Assembly (NCBI GenBank): GCA_030430565.1
Contig: JAUIKS010000012.1
Location: forward strand, 1 to 64,000
Direction of reading: 5' to 3'
Length of the DNA: 64,000 nt
Source: Polyangia bacterium
GTDB taxonomy: Bacteria; Myxococcota_A; Polyangia; Nannocystales; Nannocystaceae
Shown here: piece by piece, positions 1-8,676 of the stretch
Numbering within the stretch: position 1 is the first letter of the stretch
Layout of the letters: each line of letters begins with the position of its first letter
The notes under the pieces: generated by a model
Databases searched by the model: none
Told to the model about the DNA's origin: nothing
Seen by the model: only the letters and a program-made list of their open reading frames with translations
Position numbers and translations under genes: made by a program

Positions 1-77
1 TCGCTCGCCTCGTTACCGCTGTTATCCCGACGGACCCCATGTGTCCGCCACGCTGCTGACGCTCGTGATCCTCGCCG

Positions 78-110
78 TCGGATCCACTTCTTAGCGATCG
101 GATCCACTTC
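78..110. repeat. 13-bp direct repeat at island edge
   Basis: The 13-mer TCGGATCCACTTC occurs at 78-90 and again at 98-110, with a 7-base spacer. It lies in a non-coding stretch upstream of the low-GC gene at 221. No gene or RNA is visible in 1-220. It may be a remnant of recombination, but two short copies prove nothing. Confidence 0.5.
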
Positions 111-220
111 GTCGCGATCGGTGCCTCGCGAACAAGTGGCCGAGGAGGATCCGCTCGTCGCGAATTGCTGGCTTCGAACTACGTCGCGACTAAAGCCCAC
201 CCCGACAGGCTTACGTACAA

Positions 221-1264
221 GTGAAATCGCACTCCGAAATTGAGGCGGGGAAGTCCCTCCCGGAAACAATTGACCGAAAGCACCTCATTCGATGGGCTCA
301 TCAGTCGCTTCCGGTGTTTCTAGTCGTTGTTACTGGCCGTGGACCAAATCCTAGATTCTTCGTGCGCTCGATCGACGATTACCTCCAGCACGTACCAAAG
401 GCACTCGACCCCTCCGCAGCGCAGAAGACATTCGCCGTCACAGTTCATGAATGCGCAGACCTCTCCTCTCAGATTAGAAAGGATGTAGACGCTTTCTACG
501 AAGCGTCAGCGCGTAACCTCGCGAGACTCGATCCTGTTGAAGTTGAAAACAACCATATTGAGTTCTTGAGCGAGGAGAACGACAAGTACCCGCACGCGGA
601 AGCTCGGCTCGATTTTTGGAAAGCAGTCTATAAATCTCCTGCCCGACCAAGAAACTTCCGGGCTGTTGTTGACTATGTTTTCGGGCGAGTAAAATCGAGG
701 TGGGGCGGAGCGAGACCATCTCAAACGACCTGTTTTCTTTATCGTTCGGTTTCTTGCTTGAATTCAAATCAGTATCTGGCACGCATTACGTATACTGAAA
801 TAGGTCATCCTGCATCGAGTGGGCTGTTCAAGGGGGTCAAGTCGATTCAAATTGATAATGGCCCAACGACGAGAGCTTCTCGAGCGTATATAGCATCGCT
901 GAGGGTATCTGCGGATGAATACGAAAAGATTGTGCGTCCACTTGTCGTGCGGGCCGATAAGCTCACTCAGGTTCAGATCTCCGCAGATGTCGAGCAATGC
1001 TGGCCTGCTCCCAGTGTCTGCGAACTTCGTTCGATTGAGAGCCTCCTCGAGAAGGCCCCGCTGCCGCCATCTCAACTCTACTATGTAGACAAGTTCTTCA
1101 GGTCTCACGTTCGGTCCTTGGAGCTATTCCGCTGGACTGTTCAAGATCCAATCGATGCGACAGAGACGACGCGCGCGAGATGGCAAGAGCAAGAGCGAAA
1201 TAAGCTAGTGGGCTACCTTGGGGCTTCAATACTTCTTCTCGAACAGGCTCTCTCGTCCAATTGA
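221..1264 (+). CDS. DUF4365-like protein, probably 5'-truncated
   Basis: This encodes 347 residues from a GTG start. Residues about 20-57 (an Arg-Trp-Ala-His segment, then a hydrophobic Leu-Pro-Val-Phe-Leu-Val-Val-Val strand and an Asp-Tyr-Leu end) resemble the middle of DUF4365, a domain of unknown function often found in accessory and defence-type loci. The first strands of that domain are missing, and an in-frame TAA at 191-193 prevents extension upstream, so the gene may be a 5'-truncated remnant. Base composition is clearly lower in GC than the rest of the window and codons such as AAA, ATT and TCT are common, which suggests recent transfer. No membrane segment or signal peptide is seen. 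The remaining 290 residues are unrecognised. Confidence 0.55.
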   Translation: MKSHSEIEAGKSLPETIDRKHLIRWAHQSLPVFLVVVTGRGPNPRFFVRSIDDYLQHVPKALDPSAAQKTFAVTVHECADLSSQIRKDVDAFYEASARNLARLDPVEVENNHIEFLSEENDKYPHAEARLDFWKAVYKSPARPRNFRAVVDYVFGRVKSRWGGARPSQTTCFLYRSVSCLNSNQYLARITYTEIGHPASSGLFKGVKSIQIDNGPTTRASRAYIASLRVSADEYEKIVRPLVVRADKLTQVQISADVEQCWPAPSVCELRSIESLLEKAPLPPSQLYYVDKFFRSHVRSLELFRWTVQDPIDATETTRARWQEQERNKLVGYLGASILLLEQALSSN

Positions 1265-1671
1265 CTCCCTAGTCCGGTTCTCACAACGGCGCTACCGACC
1301 GGCGCGTGGCCTTGCTCGTACACGTCCAGACGTCAGCCGTTCGGATGAGGTGCCCCCGAAGTTTCGCCCTGCGATTTCGAGAAGCGGAAAAGGACATGTT
1401 GCGTAAAACCGCGCCACCGCGGCCTCGACGTGCACCATGTACTAGGGGCCGTCCCTACCGCGACCGTTTGTGCCCATTCTGTGCCACGGAGGCCGCACAG
1501 ATCCGCCCCCGGATGCGTCTCCGCGCGTACTCGACCGCAGGCACAAAAAGGCCCGGAAAACCGCCCTAGGGTGACGAAAACACGTGCTGCGGGGTTGTGG
1601 GCGGTCTTCCGGGTTTTGGTGCCGCGGACTGGTTGGTCAAGTGCGCGACTTCAGCTCAAGTCCCTGATTTC
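1265..1671. other. Intergenic stretch without a supported gene
   Basis: The several short overlapping frames here lack family resemblance and Shine-Dalgarno sequences. The only structure I see is the imperfect inverted repeat listed separately. The region separates the low-GC gene from the truncated nucleotidyltransferase and is probably a scar of rearrangement. Confidence 0.4.
1545..1616. repeat. Imperfect inverted repeat, about 20-bp arms
   Basis: The arm at 1545-1566 (AAAAAGGCCCGGAAAACCGC and two more bases) is nearly complementary to the arm at 1599-1616 (GGGCGGTCTTCCGGGTTT), with about 32 bases between them. It could be an end of a small mobile element or a terminator-like structure. 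No transposase is nearby. Confidence 0.4.
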
Positions 1672-1815
1672 TTACCTGTTTTCTCGACGGGTCATCGTCG
1701 TCGCGCCATGAATGATCGCGGCGAAACCACCGATAATGACGAACTCGGCCCCCGCGTCGTGGAGCAGCTCGAGCAGCTGGTCGGTGTTCTGCGCGGGGCG
1801 TGGCGGAGGTGTCAT
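1672..1815 (-). pseudogene. Truncated nucleotidyltransferase (AbiEii/MNT-like) N-terminus
   Basis: The minus-strand frame from ATG at 1815 gives 47 residues. The segment Ala-Glu-Phe-Val-Ile-Ile-Gly-Gly-Phe-Ala-Ala-Ile-Ile-His-Gly with following Thr-Met-Thr-Arg is the classic start of a minimal nucleotidyltransferase (GG motif followed by the metal-binding Asp-x-Asp). Homology stops right after Thr-Arg; instead of Asp-Leu-Asp the frame runs Arg-Glu-Asn-Arg to a stop at 1672. The catalytic aspartates are therefore absent and the product cannot be active. It begins 9 bases after the 81-residue gene at 1825-2070, as in two-gene toxin-antitoxin-like pairs. The break is most simply explained by a deletion or insertion at about 1687. 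Confidence 0.7.
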
Positions 1816-1824
1816 TCGTGCTCG

Positions 1825-2070
1825 TCAGGAGGCGCGCTCGAGCAGCGCGCCGAACTTGTCGCGCAGCTCCGCGGCCTCGAGGCGCGCGCGCGCCTCGGGT
1901 GACAGGGTGCGCGCCTGCATGCGCGCGTGCAGGTGGTTCATGGCCACGAGCTCGCGCAATCGCTCTGCGGGGGTGCGCGCGAGGCTGCTCTCGAGCAGCG
2001 CAGTGTCGATGCCGAACTCGCGCGCCGCCTGCCACGCGGACGTGGGTTCATCCTGTCGAGGGGGGCTCAC
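1825..2070 (-). CDS. Small helical protein, partner of nucleotidyltransferase
   Basis: This 81-residue protein starts at a GTG (2070). It contains a stretch (about residues 13-58) with Ala-Trp-Gln-Ala-Ala-Arg-Glu-Phe-Gly-Ile-Asp, then Leu-Ala-Arg-Thr-Pro-Ala-Glu-Arg-Leu-Arg-Glu-Leu, a pattern I associate with small proteins encoded just before AbiEii-like nucleotidyltransferases in myxobacteria and planctomycetes. It is predicted all-helical and soluble. Its partner gene downstream is truncated, so it is probably an orphan. The longer in-frame extension to 2247 has no family character and was not used. Confidence 0.6.
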   Translation of the reverse strand: MSPPRQDEPTSAWQAAREFGIDTALLESSLARTPAERLRELVAMNHLHARMQARTLSPEARARLEAAELRDKFGALLERAS

Positions 2071-2342
2071 ACCCAAAGAATAGCCCCGAGCGCGTGGATT
2101 CGTCCACCCAGCGTGGGGCCGTGAGCGCGAGAACAACCGATGAACCGGGGGGGCGTTCGGGGGATACTCGGTCGGCCGGAATTTTGGAGCGTAGGGGCAG
2201 GGGTGAAGGACACCGGATCGAGAGGTGCGAAGGGACAGGTTGAGCACAAGATCTCTGCCGGCTCGTGCATGTACACGCGACGCGGCCGCGTGCTAGCGTC
2301 GACGCGGAACGTAGCGAAGCGGCGCTCATGGAGGAGAACGAG

Positions 2343-3437
2343 ATGAGCGTCAAGATCCGAAGGCGTTTTTACGCGAAGACCAACACCGTGACCTGGCAGG
2401 CTGACATCCACGTCAAGCTGATCGACGGGCGCAAGATCCGAGACCGCAGCAAGGTGCCTGGGGCCAAGAGCCGCGGCGCCGCGCTCAAGTGGGCGCGTGA
2501 GCGCGAGCGCTGGCTGATCCTGCACGGTCACGAGATCAAGGAGGAGGAACAGGAGAGTGATGAGATGCCGACCCTGGCGCAGTTCGCCGCGCGCTTCATG
2601 GTCGAGTACGTGATCGCCAACCGGCTCAAGCCGAGCACCGTTGCGAACAAGCGCATGATGTTAGGCGCGTACCTGATCCCGCAGCTGGGGGATCGCCCGC
2701 TGGATGAGATCTCCGAGGTCGACATCCAACGGCTCAAGTCCGCGTTCTCGAAGCAGGCGACGTCGAGCGTCAACAACATCCTGACGTTGCTGTCGACGAT
2801 GTTGAAGGTCGCGGTGGAGTGGGGCGTGATCGACACGGTCCCGAGGATCCGCAAGCTCAAGCGCCAGCCCCAGGGCTTTGAGTTCTACGAGGAGGCCACC
2901 TTTGAGACCCTCGTGGAGGCCGCCTCGCGGTGCGGGGGTCGGTCGCTCCTGGTCGTGCTCCTCGGCGGTGACGCCGGGCTTCGCGCGGGGGAGATCATGG
3001 CGCTTCGTTTGCCGAAATGTGATCTGGGTCGAGGCGTGCTGAACATCGCGGAGAACGATTGGCGCGGGCACGTCGGATTGCCGAAGGGCGGGCGGGCGCG
3101 GCAGGTCGTGATGACGGCGCGTCTGCGGGCGGCGCTCGAGAACGTCGCGGCGCTTCGCGAGGATCCGGAGTCGCGGGTGATCCTACGAGAGGACGGCGCG
3201 CCCGCGACCAAGCGGGTGATCGACTACGCGCTGTACCGGGCGCAGGACAAGGCCGGCTTGCCGCGCAAGGGTCCGCATGTCCTTCGGCACACGTTTTGCT
3301 CGCGGCTCGCGGCGCGGGGTGCTTCGCCGAAGGCGATCCAGGAGCTCGCGGGACATGTTCACTCGAGCACCACGGACCGCTACCTGCACCTGGCGCCCAG
3401 CGCCTTGAAGACGGCGATCGAGCTGCTGGACTCGTGA
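2343..3437 (+). CDS. Tyrosine recombinase / phage-type integrase
   Basis: This is a 364-residue site-specific recombinase. The N-terminal part (residues 1-75) is an Arg/Lys-rich arm-type DNA-binding region, residues 75-165 form the SAM-like core-binding domain, and residues 180-364 the catalytic domain. All catalytic residues are visible: Arg214 (Gly-Leu-Arg-Ala-Gly-Glu), Lys248, His312-x-x-Arg315 (His-Val-Leu-Arg-His), His338 and the nucleophile Tyr347 (Thr-Asp-Arg-Tyr-Leu-His-Leu). The ATG at 2343 is chosen because GGAGGAG lies 6 bases upstream; an upstream ATG at 2328 is possible. The gene ends 75 bases from a lipoprotein gene that looks truncated, so it probably marks the right end of an integrated element. 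No tRNA target is adjacent. Confidence 0.93.
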   Translation: MSVKIRRRFYAKTNTVTWQADIHVKLIDGRKIRDRSKVPGAKSRGAALKWARERERWLILHGHEIKEEEQESDEMPTLAQFAARFMVEYVIANRLKPSTVANKRMMLGAYLIPQLGDRPLDEISEVDIQRLKSAFSKQATSSVNNILTLLSTMLKVAVEWGVIDTVPRIRKLKRQPQGFEFYEEATFETLVEAASRCGGRSLLVVLLGGDAGLRAGEIMALRLPKCDLGRGVLNIAENDWRGHVGLPKGGRARQVVMTARLRAALENVAALREDPESRVILREDGAPATKRVIDYALYRAQDKAGLPRKGPHVLRHTFCSRLAARGASPKAIQELAGHVHSSTTDRYLHLAPSALKTAIELLDS

Positions 3438-3507
3438 CGTCACGGGCGCGTCACGGGTGATCCCGCGCGCGTTAAACTTGAACAATTATCCTAGTTTAGC
3501 GCTCTGA

Positions 3508-3521
3508 GTCGGCTAGCCGAC
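3508..3521. repeat. 14-bp perfect palindrome at truncation point
   Basis: GTCGGCTAGCCGAC is a perfect palindrome that spans the stop codon of the lipoprotein gene reading from the right. It sits between the integrase end (3437) and the truncated gene, so it is a candidate for the recombination junction. It could also be a chance feature of GC-rich DNA. Confidence 0.45.
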
Positions 3522-4703
3522 GTAGAGCACGCGGTCCTCGCCCCAGGTCAGGCCCATCGGGCCCGCGTCGGCCGGCGTGTTCCCGAACGGCCCGCTGCCC
3601 TGGGTCGGCATCGCCGGGATGATGATCGGCAGCGGGTTCTGCATGTTCTCCTCGTCGAGCCGGGCGACGCCCTGGGGCGGGTCGACGAAGCAGCCGCAGG
3701 TCGGGCAGCAGGTGTAGGTGATGGCGACCTCGCCGATGCCCTCGACCTCGCTCTGCTGGGGATTGGTGAGCTGGTCCGGCTGGCCGTCGGGCGCCGAGGC
3801 CGGCACGAGCGCCTTGAGGACCTTGATCTCGCCCATGTTGAGGTTGGCGACGCCGGCCCAGGTCGTGAGCGTCCCGTCGGTCTCGAGCCGGCGCACGTAG
3901 TCGGTGCCGCTGCGCAGCGTGACCATCCAGCCGGTGCAGTCGTCGGCGAACTCGAGGTCGAAGATGTCCGTCGCGAAGGGGCCGTTGAGCGCGTCTACGT
4001 CGGGCACGTCCTGGCACTCGTGCTCGCGCGTGCAGCTGCAGGCGCTGCCCCAGCACAGCTGGTCGTCGTTGCAGCTGACGCCGCCGCAGGGCGCGATGGG
4101 GATGCAGGCGCCCTGGCCGTCGCAGTAGGTCCCGGGGCCGCACTGCGTGTCCCCGCACTCGCTGTAGTCGCCGGTGACGACGCACGTCGCCTCGATGTCT
4201 TTGCACTCGCCGCTGATCACGTCGCAGACCTGGTCGGGCTCGCAGGGGTCAGGCACCTGACCCTGACAGCCGGTGACGCAGACGTCGTCGACGCACATCT
4301 GGTTCGGCTGGTCGCAGACGCCGCAGCCGCCCTCGGTGTCGGTGACGGTGATCGCGTCGGTGGTCTCGGTATCGCCGTCGGTGGCGGCGCTGGTGCCCTC
4401 GGTGTCGGTGTTGGTGCCGGGGCTCGAGCTCGAGCTCGGGTCGTCGGTGGCGGCGCTGGTCGGCGACGGCCCGTTGCTCGTCGAGCTGGTCGTCGTCCCG
4501 GAGTCGGTGCCCGCGCTCGTGCCCTGCGAGGTGGCTTGCGAGGTGCCCGCGCTGGTCGCCGGATCGGTGCCGGCGGCGTTGGTGGCCTCGCTCTCGCTGG
4601 AGGAGGAGCTGTCGCTCGTGTCGCCGCCTGCGTCGCCGCAGGCGGGCGCCAGCGCGAGCGCGGTGGCGAGGAGGTACATCGTGGGCGTGGGCGTGTGGCG
4701 CAT
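3513..4703 (-). CDS. Cys-rich lipoprotein, C-terminus probably lost
   Basis: This encodes 396 residues from ATG 4703 (Shine-Dalgarno GGAGTGAG). A signal peptide ends in a lipobox Leu-Ala-Pro-Ala-Cys, followed by a Ser/Thr/Glu/Asp-rich linker to about residue 125. A Cys-rich region (roughly 125-235, more than 20 cysteines in EGF-like spacing) precedes a region that begins like a beta-propeller or NHL-type repeat protein. It stops abruptly after Gly-Glu-Asp-Arg-Val-Leu-Tyr-Val-Gly, within what looks like a propeller strand, and the stop lies next to the integrase gene. I infer that the C-terminal part was removed by insertion of the element at 1-3.5 kb. It would be an outer-surface protein of unknown function. 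Confidence 0.7.
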   Translation of the reverse strand: MRHTPTPTMYLLATALALAPACGDAGGDTSDSSSSSESEATNAAGTDPATSAGTSQATSQGTSAGTDSGTTTSSTSNGPSPTSAATDDPSSSSSPGTNTDTEGTSAATDGDTETTDAITVTDTEGGCGVCDQPNQMCVDDVCVTGCQGQVPDPCEPDQVCDVISGECKDIEATCVVTGDYSECGDTQCGPGTYCDGQGACIPIAPCGGVSCNDDQLCWGSACSCTREHECQDVPDVDALNGPFATDIFDLEFADDCTGWMVTLRSGTDYVRRLETDGTLTTWAGVANLNMGEIKVLKALVPASAPDGQPDQLTNPQQSEVEGIGEVAITYTCCPTCGCFVDPPQGVARLDEENMQNPLPIIIPAMPTQGSGPFGNTPADAGPMGLTWGEDRVLYVG

Positions 4704-4812
4704 AGGACTCACTCCACGCGTATCTGTCTTTTGGGGCAACTACAAGAAGCGTCGCGCGAGCGGCCGCGGGGCCGGGGCGGGCGCGCGAAATGGGGCGGCG
4801 GCGCGTCGACGC

Positions 4813-5301
4813 TCAGAGGTCGAGATCGCCGATGTCGGCGATCGCGGCGAGCACCCGCAGGTAGTCGCGGATCTCCAGCTGGAGCGAGACGAACTCTCGG
4901 ACCATCTCGCCGTAGCGCGGCCAGCTGTGCTCGTGCGCGCGGGGGTGCACGCCCTCGGGCCTGGTCGCCTCGTGCTCGGCGAGCGCTGGGTGCCACTCGG
5001 TGGTGAAGGGCGCGATCCCCTGGGTCAGCACCCGGATCGCGATGGCGCCGAATGATCCTGGCCCGTGGGCCACGTCAGGACCTGCGTCGCGGAGGATCTC
5101 GCGGGTGCGCGCGAACAGGCTGTGAAGCGACGAGAGCGCGCCGCGCAGCGAGCCGTGCTCGATCATGAAGGGCTGGGCGGCGACGCGGGTCACGAGCTCG
5201 ACGTAGAGCTTCCAGGCCGCGCGCTGCTCGACCTCGTTGGCTTCGAAGGAGAGCGAGCCGAGGTTGAAGGGGAGGGAGACGGACAGCGACTTGAGCTTCA
5301 T
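4813..5301 (-). CDS. Conserved 162-residue protein, function unknown
   Basis: The frame from ATG 5301 gives 162 residues beginning Lys-Leu-Lys-Ser-Leu-Ser-Val-Ser-Leu-Pro-Phe. I recall relatives of the pattern Leu-Pro-Phe-x-Leu-Gly, then Glu-x-Glu-Gln-x-Ala-Ala-Trp-x-Leu-Tyr-Val-Glu-Leu-x-Thr-Arg in myxobacteria and cyanobacteria, and a later block Phe-Gly-Ala-Ile-Ala-Ile-x-Val-Leu with Lys/Glu-Trp-His-Pro. It is soluble and mostly helical. It has no catalytic motif that I can name. It lies upstream-adjacent to the TPR/HEAT gene in the same orientation with a 231-base gap. The ORF could be extended to 5520 but the extension is low-quality sequence, so the internal ATG is preferred. Confidence 0.65.
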   Translation of the reverse strand: MKLKSLSVSLPFNLGSLSFEANEVEQRAAWKLYVELVTRVAAQPFMIEHGSLRGALSSLHSLFARTREILRDAGPDVAHGPGSFGAIAIRVLTQGIAPFTTEWHPALAEHEATRPEGVHPRAHEHSWPRYGEMVREFVSLQLEIRDYLRVLAAIADIGDLDL

Positions 5302-5532
5302 GGCGCGGGTGCCTCTCGTCGCGCGAGTATGCCTCGAGCGGGCGCGCGCGAGTAGGCGGCCGGGGGCCGCGGCGAGCGAATCTTTATTACCGTTAGGACA
5401 TGTCTGTGCGGAGCTGGGGCCGCGGGCGCGGGCGCGGGTGTCGACGCTGTGTGTGGGGGTGCAGCTCGAGCGGCGCGCCGAGCGTTGGACGCGTTTGTTC
5501 TTCCCCAGGGGCCGTGGCACGGCGTCTGGGAT

Positions 5533-8500
5533 CTAGGCGGGGCTAGGATCCGGCGTCTCGAGGATCCGCCGCGCGCACCCGCGGACGCCCCAGTGTCCGC
5601 AGTCCTGGAGCCGCTCGGCGTGTCCGCGCGCGGCCTCGGGGTCACGTGTGCGCAGGTCCTCGAGCACGTCGAGCGCGAAGCGGTCCGGGGTGCCGCGCAG
5701 CGTCCGCTCGACCATGCGCGAGAAGCCCTCGGGGTCGAGGCGGGCGAACACCTCGTGGTGCGCGGACTGGGCCCCGAGCACGAACTTCCCGGGGAGCTCG
5801 GCGCGCAGCTGGTGCTCGATGAAGACGCGCGCGGTCTCGCGGCGCGCTGGGTCGGCGCCGAGCCAGGCCGAGAGTTCCTCGTGGCGCGCCCGGGCGAGCT
5901 CGCGGAAGATCGTCCACAGCGTCGGATCGGCGACGCGGGCCCGGGCGCGCAGCGGCGGCGCGAGGCGATCGAACTCGCTCGAGCCGTAGGCGCAGAACAT
6001 GGCCTCGAGGGCAGGATCGGCGTGCGCGGGCGGGTAGTCGAGCGCGCGCGTGAGCTGGTCCGCGAGCGCGCGCTCACCCCAGCGCGCGAGCACCCCCATC
6101 GCCTCGTAGCCGGCGCGCGGATCCGTGGCGCCGAGCGCCGCGAACACCAGCGCGCGGTCGCGGCCCGGCTCGCCGTGGCGGTCGAGGAAGCGCGCGAAGC
6201 CAGGAGGCGGATTGAGGCTGTGGCAGTCCGGGTGCGCGCGCAGGTGGGCGACGAGCCGGGGGTCGTCGAAGTCGATGAGCGCGCGCTGCAGCGCCGAGAC
6301 GAAGGCCTTGACCCGCGCGGCGTCGGTGAGCCGCTCGAGCGCCGGGGCGAGGTGCTCGTAGGAGGGGGCGCTGGTCAGCGCGCGCAGGATCTCGACGAAG
6401 CGGGGCGAGTCGACGGGGAGCGCGGCGAGCTTGGCGGCGACCCGCGGGGCCGCGCGCGCGCCGTCGGGTCCGCGCAGCAGCGCGCGCGTCGTGGCCCAGA
6501 GGACATCCGCGCGAGGGCCCTCCAGCAGGCGCATCAGCGGCGCTTCACGTCGCGCGAGCGGGTGCAGCTCGAGCAGCTCGATCGCGCTGCTGGCGACGCG
6601 CGGCCCGACGGCCTCGGGGTCGAGCAGCGGCGTGAGCCGCTCGAGCGGGAGCGCGTGTCCGCCGACCCGCAGCAGCTGCAGCGATTCGAACACGATGTCG
6701 GGGTTTGGGTGCTCGAGGCGGGCAGCCGCGAGCGCCGTGAACTCCCCGGCGGCGGGGTGATCGTGGAGCCAGTGCAGGGTGCCGAGCGCGATCGCGGGCT
6801 CATCGTCGAGCAGCCGGTCGAGCAGCGCCGCGAAGCGGGCTCGCGGCAGCGCGCTCCACAGGAAGTACAGGCCGTACTTCGACTGCACGATCTCGCTGCG
6901 CGCCGAGGCGGCGCCGCGCTCGAGCCAGGCCTCGAGCTGCGCGCGCGGGCTCGGGGACCAGGGGTTGCAGCCGTAGAGGTGCAGCAGGTTGTCGCGCTCG
7001 CCGGGCGGCACGGCGTCGCCGGCCGCGATCATCCCCTCGAGCAGGGCGCCGAAGCGCGCGGGCGCGCGGCGGTACAGGACGGCGGCCACGCGCGCGCGCA
7101 GGTCCGGCGTGTCGCGGAACCTGTCTTCGAGGACACGAAGGTGCGTCGCGTCGATCGCCGCGAGCAGCTCCCGGTGCTCGAGCGCGTCGAGCCGGTGCAG
7201 CGCGCCCTGCAGCGCGCTGACGCTGCGGGACTCGAGCTGCTCGAGCAGCGTCGGCGACCGGCGCTCCCGCGCGGGCGGGTCGACGTCCGCGCGGCGGAGG
7301 TGCGCGACGCGGCAGCGCGCGCGCAGCCCCGGCTGCAGGTCGACGCGCGCGGGCCCCGAGAGCTCGAGCGCCGGCCGATAGGCGTCGCCGGGCTCGTAGT
7401 CACGGATCGCGTCGATGTACTCGCTGGCGATCTCGGCGGGCGGCCGCGGGTCGAGCTCGTCGGGTAGCGGCGCGATCAAGCCGCTTGGTTGAAAGCCGAT
7501 GCGCGCCTCGCCGAGTCGTCGCCAGGGCAGGCAGACTCGCTCACCGCCAGCGACGCCGATCAGCGGCGGCAGCGGGGCGCTGTGGCGTCGGTAGTCGAGC
7601 ACCGCGAAGGCGAACAGGCTGCCGGCGCGGGCGCGATCGAGCGCCCAGGGGCCGCGAGCGCCTCGCTCCCATCCGGGCGAGAGGATCGACGCGACCGCGA
7701 GCGCGTCGTCCTCCGGCGAGCTCTCGTCGCTGCGCCCGCGCGGGAGCCCGAGCGCGCTCGCCACGAGGTGCGCCAGCACCTCGGCGGTCTCGTCGACGGC
7801 CGCGACGCGCGTCCACGACCAGCCGTGGTGCCGCGCGAAGCTCCGCAGGCGCGCGATCGTGGCGATCACGTCGAAGTTTGAGCACAGGTAGGTCGAGTAC
7901 CAGGGGATGTGCAGGCCGTCGTCGTGCCCCGTCCCCAGCAGGAGCGCGCCGAACTCGCTGCGCACGCGCTCGCGCATCGACGTCGGGCGCAGCCCCGGCA
8001 GCTCGCGGGGGAGCTCGTCGCCCGCGCGGCTCGCCGCTTCGAGGGTGCGCGCCCACCAGGCGCGCGCCGCCTCGCTGTCGCCGACGGCGAGCCGCGCCTG
8101 CGCCATGAGCCCGAGCAGCTCCGGGTCCTTCGGGTGGCGCGCGAGCGCCTCGCGCAGCGTCTCCTGCAGGGCGCCGTAGCGCCGGGTGTTGCGGAGCGTG
8201 AGCGCGAGCTCCACCCGCGGGCGCGGGCTGTCTGGGAAGCGCTGGGCGAGCTCGCGCAGCGCTCGCTCGGCGGTCTCGAATTGACCTGTCTCCGCGTGCA
8301 GGCACGCGCGCTCGAAGGCGATCAGCGGATCGTCGGGGAACCTGCGAACGGCCTCGTCGAGCGCGCGCGCGCCCTCGATCATCTTGCCTCGCTCCCGCAG
8401 CGCGCGCGCGAGCGGGAGGTAGAGCTCGCGCGCGTCGGGGTCGAGCTCGCGGCAGCGCTCGAGCAGCGACTCCGCGCGCGCGCGGTCGCCGGCCGACAGC

Positions 8501-8565
8501 GCCTCGACGCCCTCAGAGAGCAGCTGCGCGGCCTTGCGCCGCTGGAACGCGCCGGTCATCGACAT
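5533..8565 (-). CDS. Large TPR and HEAT-like repeat protein
   Basis: This 1010-residue cytosolic protein starts with TPR repeats (residues about 12-190: Ala-x-x-Leu-x-x-Gly-x-x-Ala-Leu patterns and Asp-Pro-Asp-Ala turns). A middle region (about 205-420) carries Trp-Tyr-Ser-Thr-Tyr-Leu-Cys-Ser-Asn-Phe-Asp, and residues about 440-1000 form repeated two-helix units with Leu/Arg/Pro patterns typical of HEAT or PBS-lyase-like repeats. No enzymatic motif is seen. It is probably a scaffold or peptide-binding protein. An alternative ATG two codons downstream (8559) is equally good. It may be co-transcribed with the 162-residue gene downstream. Confidence 0.75.
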   Translation of the reverse strand: MSMTGAFQRRKAAQLLSEGVEALSAGDRARAESLLERCRELDPDARELYLPLARALRERGKMIEGARALDEAVRRFPDDPLIAFERACLHAETGQFETAERALRELAQRFPDSPRPRVELALTLRNTRRYGALQETLREALARHPKDPELLGLMAQARLAVGDSEAARAWWARTLEAASRAGDELPRELPGLRPTSMRERVRSEFGALLLGTGHDDGLHIPWYSTYLCSNFDVIATIARLRSFARHHGWSWTRVAAVDETAEVLAHLVASALGLPRGRSDESSPEDDALAVASILSPGWERGARGPWALDRARAGSLFAFAVLDYRRHSAPLPPLIGVAGGERVCLPWRRLGEARIGFQPSGLIAPLPDELDPRPPAEIASEYIDAIRDYEPGDAYRPALELSGPARVDLQPGLRARCRVAHLRRADVDPPARERRSPTLLEQLESRSVSALQGALHRLDALEHRELLAAIDATHLRVLEDRFRDTPDLRARVAAVLYRRAPARFGALLEGMIAAGDAVPPGERDNLLHLYGCNPWSPSPRAQLEAWLERGAASARSEIVQSKYGLYFLWSALPRARFAALLDRLLDDEPAIALGTLHWLHDHPAAGEFTALAAARLEHPNPDIVFESLQLLRVGGHALPLERLTPLLDPEAVGPRVASSAIELLELHPLARREAPLMRLLEGPRADVLWATTRALLRGPDGARAAPRVAAKLAALPVDSPRFVEILRALTSAPSYEHLAPALERLTDAARVKAFVSALQRALIDFDDPRLVAHLRAHPDCHSLNPPPGFARFLDRHGEPGRDRALVFAALGATDPRAGYEAMGVLARWGERALADQLTRALDYPPAHADPALEAMFCAYGSSEFDRLAPPLRARARVADPTLWTIFRELARARHEELSAWLGADPARRETARVFIEHQLRAELPGKFVLGAQSAHHEVFARLDPEGFSRMVERTLRGTPDRFALDVLEDLRTRDPEAARGHAERLQDCGHWGVRGCARRILETPDPSPA

Positions 8566-8676
8566 GCATGGTGCGCCGGCGGCTCAGCGGACGCAACGCG
8601 CGGCGGCTCGTCGCGCGCCTGGTTGAACATGTATTGAGAACCATGCTCGAAGGCGCGCTCGGCGTCCGCGCCACGC

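Noticed and set aside
1712..2083. 123-residue plus-strand ORF
   Set aside because: It is antisense to the truncated nucleotidyltransferase and its partner, which have family resemblance on the minus strand.
4020..5006. Long antisense ORFs such as 4020-5006, 5449-7467, 12960-14552, 36590-38809, 38852-40726 and 49437-51437 on the plus strand
   Set aside because: They lie opposite genes with clear domains; long open antisense frames are expected at this GC content and their translations are Arg/Ala-rich without motifs.
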